In this document: positions 17,349-25,775 of the stretch, piece after piece | Position numbering within the stretch: the first letter of the stretch is position 1 | Layout of the letters: each line of letters begins with the position of its first letter | Source: Candidatus Phosphoribacter baldrii | Lineage (GTDB): Bacteria > Actinomycetota > Actinomycetes > Actinomycetales > Dermatophilaceae | Direction of reading: 5' to 3' | NCBI GenBank assembly: GCA_016704565.1 | Contig: JADIZV010000001.1 | Span: forward strand, 1,240,001-1,304,000 | Length of the DNA stretch: 64,000 nucleotides | Translations under genes and position numbers: made by a program | The notes under the pieces: generated by a model | Told to the model about the DNA's origin: nothing | Database searches by the model: none | Seen by the model: the letters and a program-made list of their open reading frames with translations, nothing else

Positions 17349-18689
17349 ATGAAACGTTTGCACGACGGCCTTGTCGTCGGAGACCGCTATCGCCTGAACA
17401 CACGGATCGCCTCCGGGGGGATGGGCGATGTCTGGGAGGCGTTCGACGAGGTGCTGCATCGCGTCGTGGCGGTCAAGGTGATGCGGCCGAGCGTCGACGA
17501 GGGTGCGTTCGCCGTGCGGTTCAAGGCCGAGGCTCGGCATGCTGCGCGGCTGGGCCACCCGAACATCGCGGCCGTCTACGACTATGGCGAACATCATGAG
17601 CTCGCCTATCTCGTCATGGAGTTGGTCGTCGGCGAGCCCTTGTCGGCCGTGCTGCGCCGCGAGGGGCGGCTCCCAGCGGTCCGCGTGCGTGAGCTCATCG
17701 GGCAGGCGGCGCTCGCCCTGGCGACCGCCCATGACGCCGGGGTCATCCACCGGGACGTCAAGCCCGCCAACTTCATCATCCGGGCAGACGGGACGCTCAA
17801 GCTGACCGACTTCGGGATCTCGCGGGCCTTGGACGGCTCGGGACAGACCCGCACCGGCGAGGTCATGGGGACCCCGTTCTACCTCAGCCCTGAGCAGGCG
17901 ATGGGCAAGCCCGCGACGGAGGCGAGCGACATCTACGCCCTTGGGGTCGTGGCCCACGAAATGCTCAGTGGGTCAAGGCCGTTCGACGGTGGGACGCCGG
18001 TGGCGACGGCTCTGGCGCACATCTCCGAACCTGCCCCGCCGCTGCCCGGCGACGTCCCGGCCGACCTGGTCGCGCTGGTGCGCGAATGCCTGGCCAAGGA
18101 TCCGGCTCAGCGGCCGGACAGCGCGCGCAACGTGGCTGAGCGGCTCGGCCAACGGGACCGGGCGGGCGGGACTGACCCGGCACTCAGGGCGATCGGAGAG
18201 GAGTCGCAGGACGGCATACCGGCCGTTCCGGCTGCGGTCGTCGAACAGACACCGACGGGCGCATGGTCGCCCGCCTGGACCACGTCACTAGCGCCGCTGC
18301 GCGACCTCGAAACGATCCTCGCCGCCCTCGACCCGCGGCTCAACCCCGGCCGGTATGCCGTGGTGTCGGTGTCCCAGCCGGTCGAGGGCGCCCGGCCGTT
18401 CATGACGATCGTCGAGCCTGAGGGGCTGACCATGCTCCTCACGGTCGAGGAAGCGGAGCGGTTGGACTTGGCTTTTGAGCTGCCGTTGGCGTGGATCACG
18501 CTGGGCGCGGTCCGGGCGATCGGGGCGATGGGGTTGGTGCCGACCGTGACGACCGCGCTCGCCCAAGCGCGAATCCCCAGCGTGGCGGGCGTCGGCCGCT
18601 GGCACACCCACCTGTTCGTGCCCGAGGTGGACGCCGACCGCGCGATGAAGGTGCTGTCGCGGTTGTCCATGGCTCACCAGGAGATTTGA
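17349..18689 (+). CDS. Ser/Thr protein kinase with C-terminal ACT domain
   Basis: 446 aa. Residues 10-270 are a PknB-type kinase: Gly loop IASGGMGDVW, ATP lysine K43 (VAVKVM), catalytic HRDVKPAN (D136), DFG at 154-156 and GTPFYLSPEQ in the activation segment. After a ~45-residue linker, residues ~318-440 match the ACT_3/ACT_7 type of ACT domain (ALDPRLNPGRYAVVSV, EGLTMLLTVEEAERLDL, FELPLAWITLG, THLFVPEVDADRAMKVL), normally a stand-alone protein and usually a sensor of amino acids or similar ligands. There is no membrane helix or PASTA repeat, so the kinase is cytosolic. ACT-controlled kinase activity is inferred. It starts eight bases after cobT ends. Confidence 0.85.
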   Translation: MKRLHDGLVVGDRYRLNTRIASGGMGDVWEAFDEVLHRVVAVKVMRPSVDEGAFAVRFKAEARHAARLGHPNIAAVYDYGEHHELAYLVMELVVGEPLSAVLRREGRLPAVRVRELIGQAALALATAHDAGVIHRDVKPANFIIRADGTLKLTDFGISRALDGSGQTRTGEVMGTPFYLSPEQAMGKPATEASDIYALGVVAHEMLSGSRPFDGGTPVATALAHISEPAPPLPGDVPADLVALVRECLAKDPAQRPDSARNVAERLGQRDRAGGTDPALRAIGEESQDGIPAVPAAVVEQTPTGAWSPAWTTSLAPLRDLETILAALDPRLNPGRYAVVSVSQPVEGARPFMTIVEPEGLTMLLTVEEAERLDLAFELPLAWITLGAVRAIGAMGLVPTVTTALAQARIPSVAGVGRWHTHLFVPEVDADRAMKVLSRLSMAHQEI

Positions 18690-19130
18690 GCCGGGTTCAC
18701 CGACACGCCGAGGCGCGTCCACTCTGGCCCGGCAAACGTTCGGTACAAAGGGTGAGGCCCCACCAAGTATGAGTTGGTGGGGCCTCGTGCGTCCGTGCCG
18801 TGACGCCGACTCGAACTCGTCCAGCGCGCCCGATTCTCCGGTGTCGTCCTACCGGCCCGCTTGGGATTGCTCCCTGGGATTGCTCCCGCGGCGTGGAACC
18901 TCGTTTGCCGTCCGACCGCTTCGGCCTTTCGGCTTCTGCGTAGGGATAGGTCTACGCCGTTGTGGCGGCTCGCGCAAGGGGTGTGACGAAGATATTCACG
19001 AGGAATCCTCGACTTCTCGGCGTGTCGCCTCGACACGCCCGCGTATGCCGTTCGGTCGGGTCCGCGGTCGGCTTGCCCGGTGGTTTCGGGGCTTGCATCG
19101 GGGCTTGCTTCGGTTGCGGTCGGTGGCGCC
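18690..19130. other. 441-base intergenic region with hairpins
   Basis: No convincing gene is seen. It holds the strong hairpin at 18754-18786, a tandem pair of GGGATTGCTCCC (18863-18874 and 18876-18887, each a small hairpin) and one octamer copy at 19043. It lies between the 3' ends of the kinase and the SDR gene. Confidence 0.6.
18754..18786 (+). terminator. Terminator-like hairpin after the kinase gene
   Basis: GAGGCCCCACCAA pairs perfectly with TTGGTGGGGCCTC across a seven-base loop. No T-tract follows, which is common for actinobacterial terminators. It lies 65 bases after the kinase stop. Confidence 0.65.
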
Positions 19131-19895
19131 TCAGCGAGGCGGCATCCGCAGCGCCCCATCGAGCCGGATGACCTCGCCGTTGAGCATCGGGTTGTCGACG
19201 ATGTGGCGGACGAGGGCGGCATACTCGGGCGGGCTGCCCAGCCGCGACGGGTGGGGGACCTGCTTCTCAAGAATCGCTTTGGTCTCGCCCGGGAGCCCGG
19301 CCATCATCGGCGTCTCGAAGGTTCCCGGTGCGACGGTGACGACGCGAATCGCCTTGTCTGCCAGGTCTCTTGCTGCAGAGAGGGTGAGGCCGACGATGCC
19401 GCCTTTGCTCGCGGCATACGCCGCCTGGCCGACCTGACCGTCGTAGGCGGCGATGCTCGCGGTCATGACGACCACGCCGCGGTCGCCGTCGACGGGCTCG
19501 TTGGCGAGCATCGCGTTGGCGGCCAGACGCAGGACGTTGAAGGTGCCGATGAGGTTGATCTCGACGACGGTGCGGAAGGTGTCGAGGGCGAGCGGGCCGC
19601 CACGGCCGATGACCCGGCCGGGGGTGGCGACGCCGGCGCAGTTGACCGCGATCCGCAGCTCACCGAGCTCGCGTGCGGCGTCGACAGCGGCCTGGACCTG
19701 GGTCTGGTCGCGGACGTCGGTCGGGACGAAGCGGACCGCGTCGCCGAGCTCGGCCGCGAACGCTTCGCCGGGCGAGCTGGGCAGGTCGAGGACGACGGCT
19801 TTCGCCCCGTCGGCGACCAGACGCCGGACGGTGGCGCCGCCCAACCCGGAGGCGCCCCCGGTGACGAGGGCGACGGTGGTGTCGGTGATCCGCAT
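19131..19895 (-). CDS. SDR dehydrogenase, 3-hydroxyacyl-CoA dehydrogenase type 2-like
   Basis: 254 aa classical short-chain dehydrogenase. The NAD site is TGGASGLGGAT, with VNCAGVATPG (NNAG equivalent), the catalytic serine in MTASIAAYDG and YAASK for Tyr and Lys. The C-terminal VVTVAPGTFETPMM and DGALRMPPR resemble bacterial HSD10/type 2 3-hydroxyacyl-CoA dehydrogenases that act in beta-oxidation or isoleucine breakdown. The ATG at 19895 is seven bases after the acyl-CoA dehydrogenase stop, consistent with co-transcription in one oxidation pathway. Confidence 0.87.
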   Translation of the reverse strand: MRITDTTVALVTGGASGLGGATVRRLVADGAKAVVLDLPSSPGEAFAAELGDAVRFVPTDVRDQTQVQAAVDAARELGELRIAVNCAGVATPGRVIGRGGPLALDTFRTVVEINLIGTFNVLRLAANAMLANEPVDGDRGVVVMTASIAAYDGQVGQAAYAASKGGIVGLTLSAARDLADKAIRVVTVAPGTFETPMMAGLPGETKAILEKQVPHPSRLGSPPEYAALVRHIVDNPMLNGEVIRLDGALRMPPR

Positions 19896-19902
19896 GCTGG
19901 GC

Positions 19903-21060
19903 TCAGCCTCTCTCGCGTTGCAGCTGGCGGGAGATGACCAGCCGCTGGATCTGGTTGGTGCCTTCGAAGATCTGGGTGACCTTGGCTTCGCGCATATAGC
20001 GCTCGACCGGGAAGTCGCGGGTGTAACCGTAGCCGCCGAAGACCTGGACGGCATCCGTGGTCACCTTCATCGCCGCGTCGGTCGCCACGAGCTTCGCGAC
20101 GGACGCCTCCTTCGTGTAGGGCCGTCCCGCGTCCTTGAGCCGGGCGGCATACAGGTATGCCGCCCGCGCGGACGTCACCGCAGCCTCCATGTCGGCGAGC
20201 AGGAAGGCGAGGCCCTGGAACTCGATGATCGCCTTCCCGAACTGGCGCCGTTCCATGGCGTATGCCGTCGCCGCGTCGAGCGCGGACTGGGCCAGGCCGG
20301 TCGCGGCGGCGGCGATGCCGAGCCGGCCGTTGTCCAGGGCGTGCAGGGCGATGGCCATGCCTTGGCCCTCGGCGCCGATGCGTCGGTCGGGGTCGAGGTG
20401 GACGCCATCGAAGATGACCTGGGCGACGGGGTCGCCGTGCAGGCCCATCTTGTCCTCGGGCTTGCCGAACGACAGGCCGGGTGTGCCGTCGGGGACCAGG
20501 AAGCAGGTGATGCCCTTGGCGGCGAGGTCGGGGATGCGAGCGAAGGTCGTGTAGTAGTTGGCGTGAGCGGCGTGGGAGATCCAGGCCTTGGTGCCGTTGA
20601 GGATCCAGCCGCCGCCGTCGTCGGCGCGGGTGGCCTCGGTTGCCATCGAGCCGACGTCGGAGCCGGAGTCGGGCTCGGAGAGGCAATAGCCGCCGAGCCA
20701 GTCGCCGCTGAGCATGTCGGGCAGGAAGGAGTGCCGCTGCTCGTCGGTGCCGTATTCGGCGACCGGGTAGCAGGTGAGGGCGTGGACGCTGACGCCGACG
20801 GCGACCGACATCCAGACGGTGGCGATCTCCTCGACGACCTGCAGGTAGACCTCGTAGGGCTGTCCGCCGCCGCCGAACTCCTCCGGGTAGGGCAGGGACA
20901 ACAACCCGAGGGCACCGAGGGTGCGGAAGGCGTGCTCCGGGAAGCCGCCTTCACGTTCGAAGGCGTCGACCCGCGGAGCCAGCTCTTTGCGGCATACCTC
21001 CCGGGTCATCTCGATGAGCGCGCGGGACTCGTCCGACGGCATCAGCCTCGTTGCTGCCAT
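19903..21060 (-). CDS. Acyl-CoA dehydrogenase
   Basis: 385 aa FAD enzyme. Conserved parts: YCLSEPDSGSDVGS (substrate/FAD loop), WILNGTKAWIS, ERRQFGKAI, VFGGYGYTRDFPVERYMRE and the C-terminal QIFEGTNQIQRLVISR with the catalytic glutamate. It introduces the alpha-beta double bond in acyl-CoA, passing electrons to ETF. Together with the downstream SDR and upstream thiolase it makes a partial beta-oxidation set; an enoyl-CoA hydratase is not in the window. The ATG at 21060 is preceded by TATTCT six bases upstream, suggesting a leaderless start of this two-gene unit. Confidence 0.92.
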   Translation of the reverse strand: MAATRLMPSDESRALIEMTREVCRKELAPRVDAFEREGGFPEHAFRTLGALGLLSLPYPEEFGGGGQPYEVYLQVVEEIATVWMSVAVGVSVHALTCYPVAEYGTDEQRHSFLPDMLSGDWLGGYCLSEPDSGSDVGSMATEATRADDGGGWILNGTKAWISHAAHANYYTTFARIPDLAAKGITCFLVPDGTPGLSFGKPEDKMGLHGDPVAQVIFDGVHLDPDRRIGAEGQGMAIALHALDNGRLGIAAAATGLAQSALDAATAYAMERRQFGKAIIEFQGLAFLLADMEAAVTSARAAYLYAARLKDAGRPYTKEASVAKLVATDAAMKVTTDAVQVFGGYGYTRDFPVERYMREAKVTQIFEGTNQIQRLVISRQLQRERG

Positions 21061-21134
21061 GGCCCGAGAATACTAGGACGTCCAAGCATCTGTCCCCCCA
21101 GGATCCCTCCGGGTTGCCACTTCCCCCCTCCCGC

Positions 21135-21213
21135 GAGTAACCGCTTCAGTGTTGGCGATTCCACGCGATTTCGCCCGGAAATTGTCGAATCGCCACCATC
21201 GAAGCGGTTACTC
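21135..21213. repeat. 79-base three-tier inverted repeat
   Basis: GAGTAACCGCTTC (21135-21147) pairs perfectly with GAAGCGGTTACTC (21201-21213). Nested inside, TGGCGATTC (21153-21161) pairs with GAATCGCCA (21187-21195), and ATTTC (21168-21172) with GAAAT (21178-21182) around a GCCCG loop. It lies between the thiolase and acyl-CoA dehydrogenase genes. Could be a terminator, a REP-like element or a structured leader. Confidence 0.8.
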
Positions 21214-21219
21214 CGCCCA

Positions 21220-21257
21220 GGGGGGAGGCGGGGAGGGGGAAGGGGGAAGGGGGAGAG
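21220..21257 (+). repeat. G-run tract with quadruplex potential
   Basis: Five runs of four to six G separated by one to four bases, starting seven bases after the 79-base inverted repeat and ending just before the thiolase stop codon. The tract is on the template strand for the leftward genes. Confidence 0.65.
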
Positions 21258-21263
21258 CCGGGG

Positions 21264-22451
21264 TTAGGAGACGTTTTCGAGGACGACGGCGAGGCCTTGG
21301 CCGACGCCGATGCAGATGGCGGCCACGCCCCACCTGCCTCCACTGACCTGAAGCGATCGGGCCAAAGTGCCGAGGATGCGCACGCCGGACGCGCCTAGCG
21401 GGTGCCCGATCGCGATAGCCCCGCCGTGCCGGTTGACGATCTCGGGATCGATCCCCCAAGCGTCGACGCAGGCCAAGGCCTGAGCAGCGAATGCCTCGTT
21501 GAGCTCGACGGCGTCGACGTCGGCCCACGTGATGCCTGCGCGGGCGAGGGCCAGGTTGGCAGCCTCGACGGGGGCAAAGCCGAAGAACTGCGGGTCGTTG
21601 GCCGCCGCGCCCCGGCCCGCAACCCGGGCGATCGGCGTGAGCCCGGTGAGAGCGTCAGCCTTGGCCGACCCCAACAAGGCCGCCGAGGCGCCGTCGTTGA
21701 GCGGCGAGGCGTTGCCGGCCGTCACCGTGCCGGCATCAGGGGAGCGGAACGACGGCTTGAGCCCGGCCAACTTCTCGACCGTCGTCTCGGGCCGGATCGA
21801 CTCGTCCCGCTCCAGCGCCACCCCGGGCACCGCCACCACCTGGTCGGCGTAGAACCCGCTGGTCCAAGCCTCGTCGGCGAGCCGATGCGAGCGCGCGGCG
21901 AACTCGTCCTGCCGCTCGCGGGTCACGGCATACTTCTCGCGCAGTTGCTCCGTGGCTTCGCCGAGCGACACGGTCCACTCCTTGGGCATGAGCTTGTTGA
22001 CCAGTCGCCATCCCAAGGTTGTCGATGCGAGCTCCAATCCGCCTGCAGGATAAGGACGCTCGGTCTTGGGCAGCACCCACGGTGCACGGCTCATCGACTC
22101 GACGCCGCCGACCACGACGACGTCGGCCTCGCCCACCGCGATCTGCCGGGACGCGGCGATCACAGCGTCCAGGCTCGACCCACACAAGCGGTTGAGGGTG
22201 GTCGCGGGTACCGACGTCGGCAGGCCGGCCAGCAGGCCCGACATCCGCCCGACGTTGCGGTTGTCCTCACCGGCGCCGTTCGCGCACCCGAAGACGATCT
22301 CGTCGATCCGCTCGGCCTCCAGTGAAGGCGCCCGCCGCACCGTCTCGCGAATGACCAGCGCGCCGAGGTCGTCGGGGCGCACCCCGGCCAGCGCACCGGC
22401 ATACCGGCCGAACGGCGTGCGCACAGCGTCGTAGAGGAAGGCGTCAGCCAT
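21264..22451 (-). CDS. Acetyl-CoA C-acyltransferase (thiolase)
   Basis: 395 aa. Thiolase signatures: TTLNRLCGSSLDAV with the nucleophilic cysteine near residue 90, VVVGGVESMSRAP, NEAFAAQAL, GGAIAIGHPLGASG with the active-site histidine, and CIGVGQG near the end. The opening FLYDAVRTPFGRYAGAL is similar to PcaF/FadA enzymes, so it could cleave 3-ketoacyl-CoA in fatty-acid, aromatic or branched-chain breakdown. A GGAGG site precedes the ATG. It probably forms its own transcript, with the inverted repeat downstream. Confidence 0.9.
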   Translation of the reverse strand: MADAFLYDAVRTPFGRYAGALAGVRPDDLGALVIRETVRRAPSLEAERIDEIVFGCANGAGEDNRNVGRMSGLLAGLPTSVPATTLNRLCGSSLDAVIAASRQIAVGEADVVVVGGVESMSRAPWVLPKTERPYPAGGLELASTTLGWRLVNKLMPKEWTVSLGEATEQLREKYAVTRERQDEFAARSHRLADEAWTSGFYADQVVAVPGVALERDESIRPETTVEKLAGLKPSFRSPDAGTVTAGNASPLNDGASAALLGSAKADALTGLTPIARVAGRGAAANDPQFFGFAPVEAANLALARAGITWADVDAVELNEAFAAQALACVDAWGIDPEIVNRHGGAIAIGHPLGASGVRILGTLARSLQVSGGRWGVAAICIGVGQGLAVVLENVS

Positions 22452-22524
22452 GTCGGAAACCTCCGTGATGAATCGGTCTGGTGATGGGCCTGGGGGTGGG
22501 GTGGGTGGTGCGGCCGGTGATGCG

Positions 22525-22573
22525 GCTGAGGGTGGCGCTGAGGGTGGCGCTGGGGGTGGCGCTGGGTGTGGGC
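22525..22573. repeat. 12-base tandem repeat
   Basis: About four copies of a 12-base unit close to GCTGAGGGTGGC lie in the 144-base spacer between the thiolase and ung genes. No function is evident. Confidence 0.6.
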
Positions 22574-22595
22574 AGGTCAGCGACGAGGGGCCGGC

Positions 22596-23273
22596 TCACG
22601 GCAGGCTCCAGTCGATCGGCTCGGCTCCTTGACGCACGAGCAACTCGTTGGCCCGGCTGAACGGCCGCGACCCGAAGAACCCCGAGCGAGCCGACAGCGG
22701 TGACGGGTGGGCGCTCTCGATCCGCGCGACGTGCCCGAGCGCGGGGGCCAGAGCGCGCGCGTCCCGTCCCCACAGGATCGCGACGAGCGGACCGCCGCGC
22801 CCGACGAGAGCCTCGATGGCCGCCGCGGTCACGTCCTCCCACCCGTGGCCCCGGTGGCTGCCCGGCTTGCCGGGCCCGACGGTGAGCACTCGGTTGAGCA
22901 GCAGCACCCCACGCTCGGCCCAGGGGGTCAGGTCGCCGGTGCTTGGCCGCGGCAGTCCCAGGTCGGTGCCCAGCTCGCTGAAGATGTTGACCAGGCTCGG
23001 CGGCAACGGTCGCACCTCAGGCGCCACCGAGAAGCTGAGTCCCACCGGATGGCCGGGCGTCGGGTAGGGGTCCTGACCGACGATGAGCACCCGCACCGCG
23101 TCGAGCGGCTGCCCGAACGCGCGCAGCACCTGCTCGCCGGCCGGCAGATAGCCCCGCCCCGACGCGACCTCCTCGCGCAGGAACGCCCCGAGCGCGGTCA
23201 CGGTCGGCTCCAGCGGCGCGAGCGCGGCGCTCCACGAAGGGTGGACGAGCTGCGCCAGCGGCCGTGCGGTCAC
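22596..23273 (-). CDS. ung: Uracil-DNA glycosylase
   Basis: 225 aa, family 1 UDG. The water-activating loop GQDPYPTPGHPVGLSFS, LLLNRVLTVGPGKPGSH and the leucine-loop HPSPLSARSGFFGSRPFS are all present. It removes uracil from DNA at the start of base-excision repair. The GTG at 23273 (VTARPLAQLV) is preferred to a more upstream ATG: it gives the family N terminus and is preceded by TAAGTT seven bases upstream, a leaderless arrangement. Confidence 0.93.
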   Translation of the reverse strand: MTARPLAQLVHPSWSAALAPLEPTVTALGAFLREEVASGRGYLPAGEQVLRAFGQPLDAVRVLIVGQDPYPTPGHPVGLSFSVAPEVRPLPPSLVNIFSELGTDLGLPRPSTGDLTPWAERGVLLLNRVLTVGPGKPGSHRGHGWEDVTAAAIEALVGRGGPLVAILWGRDARALAPALGHVARIESAHPSPLSARSGFFGSRPFSRANELLVRQGAEPIDWSLP

Positions 23274-23342
23274 GTCGCAGAACTTACCCGCCCCGGTATG
23301 CCGTGTGGCCACCGATGTGACGCACGCCGAGACGCGCTCGCC

Positions 23343-25742
23343 TCAGCGACCAAGCTCGACCGGCTCGACCCCGAGCTCACCGAGCAGGCCGAGCACCCGC
23401 CGCTTGATCTCGTCGCGGATCGGGCGCACCGACGCGACGCCCTGCCCGGCCGGGTCTTCCAGGACCCAGTCGAGGTAACGCTTGCCCGGGAAGTAGGGGC
23501 ACGTGTCGCCGCACCCCATGGTGATGACGACGTCGGATGCCTGGACTGCCTCGGTCGTGAGGATCTTGGGCTTCTCGGCCGAGATGTCGATGCCCTCCTC
23601 AAGCATCGCCTCGCGGACCGCCGGGTTGATCGTCTCGGCGGGGGCCGACCCGGCGGAGCGCACCTCGACCGCGCCACCAGACAGGTGGGTCGTGTATGCC
23701 GCCCCCATCTGGGACCGGCCCGCATTGTGGACGCAAACAAACAGCACGGAGGGCTTGGTCTTCTCAGCGTCGGTCACGGGAGCATCCTTCGACTTGGATT
23801 GGGGGACAAGGGATCTCAAGCGTTCTACACCAACGGGCTCGTCGGCGAGCAGGGGGATGACCGCGGTCCGCGGGGCAAGGGAACCGACCCGGGCCAGGTG
23901 CGGTGACTCCGCCGCGGCCCGGTGAGCCAAGAGCGACGACGTCGGTTTTGCCGCGGCGAGCGAGGAGTTGACGACCCAGGCCCATGGGTGGATGTCGGCG
24001 CGCTCGAGGTCGGCCTGCAGCGCCTCCGCCTCAAGCACCGGTGTCGTGTCGGGCAGGGTGACGATGACGACGCGGGTCAGGTCCGGGTCGCGCAGGCGCA
24101 TCAACGGCGTCGTGTATGCCGTCCGGCCACCACTCCGCCCGCCACTCCCGCCGTCAGCCCCGCCGCCACTCACCCCGCCCCCTTCCGAGTCACTTCCGCC
24201 CAGGTTGCGCACGACGTCGCGGTGATAGGACCCGGTCGCATCCATGAGCAGCAGCGTGTGACCGGTCGGTGCGGTGTCCATGACGACGAACTGTCGCCGC
24301 GCCTCGTGGACCAGGTGCGAGAACTGCCCGAAGACCGCGACCTCCTCGGTGCACGGCGACAGCAGATCCTCGGCCAACCGGGCCCGCCCCGCCTCGTCGA
24401 GGCTGGCTCCCTTGGTGGCCAGGACCTTCTCCCGGTATGCCGCCGTCGCCGCCCTAGGGTCGATCCGAGACACGGTGATCCTTGCTCCACCCCCAACCTG
24501 GACGCCACCGTCGCCCGTCCCGTCGGCTCCTGCCAAGACCTGGGCATCCGACGAGTCGGTGCCCAACGCCTCGTCCAGGTGCCCGGCGGGGTCGGTGGTC
24601 GTGAGATGGACGGCGTGGCCTCGGTCGGCCAGCGCGACGGCGATGGCAGCCGCCACGGTGGTCTTGCCGACACCGCCTTTGCCCATACACATGACCAGCC
24701 CGTGGTCCTGGCGGGCCAAGTCCTCCACCAATCGGTCCAGTCCGGGCAGCACCGGACGGGGCACCTCAAGACCGGGCAGCCCAAGATCGGGCACGCCAGC
24801 ACCCCCGCCCGCGGCCCGAGACTGCTCCGCATCGTCGGACAGCACCGCATCGTCGGCGAGCAGGCGCCGCACCGCGGCGACCCCGACGATCGTGTCGGCG
24901 CGCAACGGAACGTGGGTGCACGGCATACCGGCGAGGGCGGGCGGCAGGTCAGCGAGGGCGCGGGATTCGCGCTGGTGGATCGCAGCGGCGAGCCGGTCGC
25001 CAGAGACGTCCGGCGGGAGCACGCCGTTGACGACCAGGTGTTGGTCGGTGATCCCGATCTGCGCGAGTTCCGTTGCGGTGCGGGCGGCTTCGGCGAGCGA
25101 GGACGCCTGTGCGCGGGCGACGAGGACGAGCCGGGTCCAGGCGGGATCGGCCAGACGAGCGAGGGCGGTGGCGTAGGTCGACCGGGCCCGGTCCAGCCCA
25201 GCCATCGGTCCCAGGCACGACGCGTCGCCCTTGCCGGCATCGAGGAACTCGGTCCATTCGCCCGGCAGCTGCAGCAGGCGGATCGTGTGCCCGGTCGGCG
25301 CGGTGTCGAACACCACGTGGTCGTATGCCGCGATCGCGTGATCATCAGCCAGCAGGGCGGTGAACTCGTTGAAGGAGGCAACCTCGGTCGTGCACGAGCC
25401 AGACAGCTGCTCGGTGATCGAGGCGATCTCGGCGGCGGGAAGCAGATCGCGCACTGGCCCGACGATCCGCTCGCGATAAGCCTGTGCCGCCTGCTGCGGG
25501 TCGATCTCGATGGCGGCCAGTCCGTCGACGCCGGGAACGGGCGTGACCAGGGCGCCAATCGTCACCCCGAAGACCTGTCCGACGTTGGAGGCCGGGTCGG
25601 TGCTGACGAGCAGCACCCGACGACCCGCATCGGCGAGATGCACCGCCGTCGCGCAAGCCAGCGACGTCTTACCGACCCCACCCTTGCCCGTGAAGAAGAC
25701 GAATCGCGGCAGGTCAGCCAAGAACCTCACCACCGCGCTCAC
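23343..25742 (-). CDS. ArsA arsenite ATPase fused to ArsC arsenate reductase
   Basis: 799 aa single frame. Residues 1-640 are a two-halved ArsA with Walker A loops at 19-26 and 354-361 (GKGGVGKT), DTAPTGHT switch motifs, and the metalloid-activating cysteines C117, C176 and C464 in family positions. A Gly/Ser-rich insert lies at ~515-540. Residues ~663-799 are a thioredoxin-family arsenate reductase with the phosphatase-like loop CVHNAGRS (C670) and C743/C747 in MGCGDTCPY. ArsC reduces arsenate to arsenite; ArsA normally powers an arsenite efflux pore, so one protein would couple both steps. No ArsB or Acr3 is nearby. The start is a GTG after AAGGGG. ArsD lies 33 bases upstream. Confidence 0.88.
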   Translation of the reverse strand: MSAVVRFLADLPRFVFFTGKGGVGKTSLACATAVHLADAGRRVLLVSTDPASNVGQVFGVTIGALVTPVPGVDGLAAIEIDPQQAAQAYRERIVGPVRDLLPAAEIASITEQLSGSCTTEVASFNEFTALLADDHAIAAYDHVVFDTAPTGHTIRLLQLPGEWTEFLDAGKGDASCLGPMAGLDRARSTYATALARLADPAWTRLVLVARAQASSLAEAARTATELAQIGITDQHLVVNGVLPPDVSGDRLAAAIHQRESRALADLPPALAGMPCTHVPLRADTIVGVAAVRRLLADDAVLSDDAEQSRAAGGGAGVPDLGLPGLEVPRPVLPGLDRLVEDLARQDHGLVMCMGKGGVGKTTVAAAIAVALADRGHAVHLTTTDPAGHLDEALGTDSSDAQVLAGADGTGDGGVQVGGGARITVSRIDPRAATAAYREKVLATKGASLDEAGRARLAEDLLSPCTEEVAVFGQFSHLVHEARRQFVVMDTAPTGHTLLLMDATGSYHRDVVRNLGGSDSEGGGVSGGGADGGSGGRSGGRTAYTTPLMRLRDPDLTRVVIVTLPDTTPVLEAEALQADLERADIHPWAWVVNSSLAAAKPTSSLLAHRAAAESPHLARVGSLAPRTAVIPLLADEPVGVERLRSLVPQSKSKDAPVTDAEKTKPSVLFVCVHNAGRSQMGAAYTTHLSGGAVEVRSAGSAPAETINPAVREAMLEEGIDISAEKPKILTTEAVQASDVVITMGCGDTCPYFPGKRYLDWVLEDPAGQGVASVRPIRDEIKRRVLGLLGELGVEPVELGR

Positions 25743-25775
25743 ATCCCACCCCTTCCGCGTATGCCGTGTGTCAGG

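Noticed and set aside
18801..18822. tRNA T-arm-like sequence on the minus strand (GAGTTCGAGTC)
   Set aside because: The flanking stem does not pair and no acceptor, D or anticodon arms can be drawn.
19131..22451. Complete beta-oxidation operon
   Set aside because: Enoyl-CoA hydratase and acyl-CoA ligase are missing, and the thiolase is separated by the large inverted repeat.
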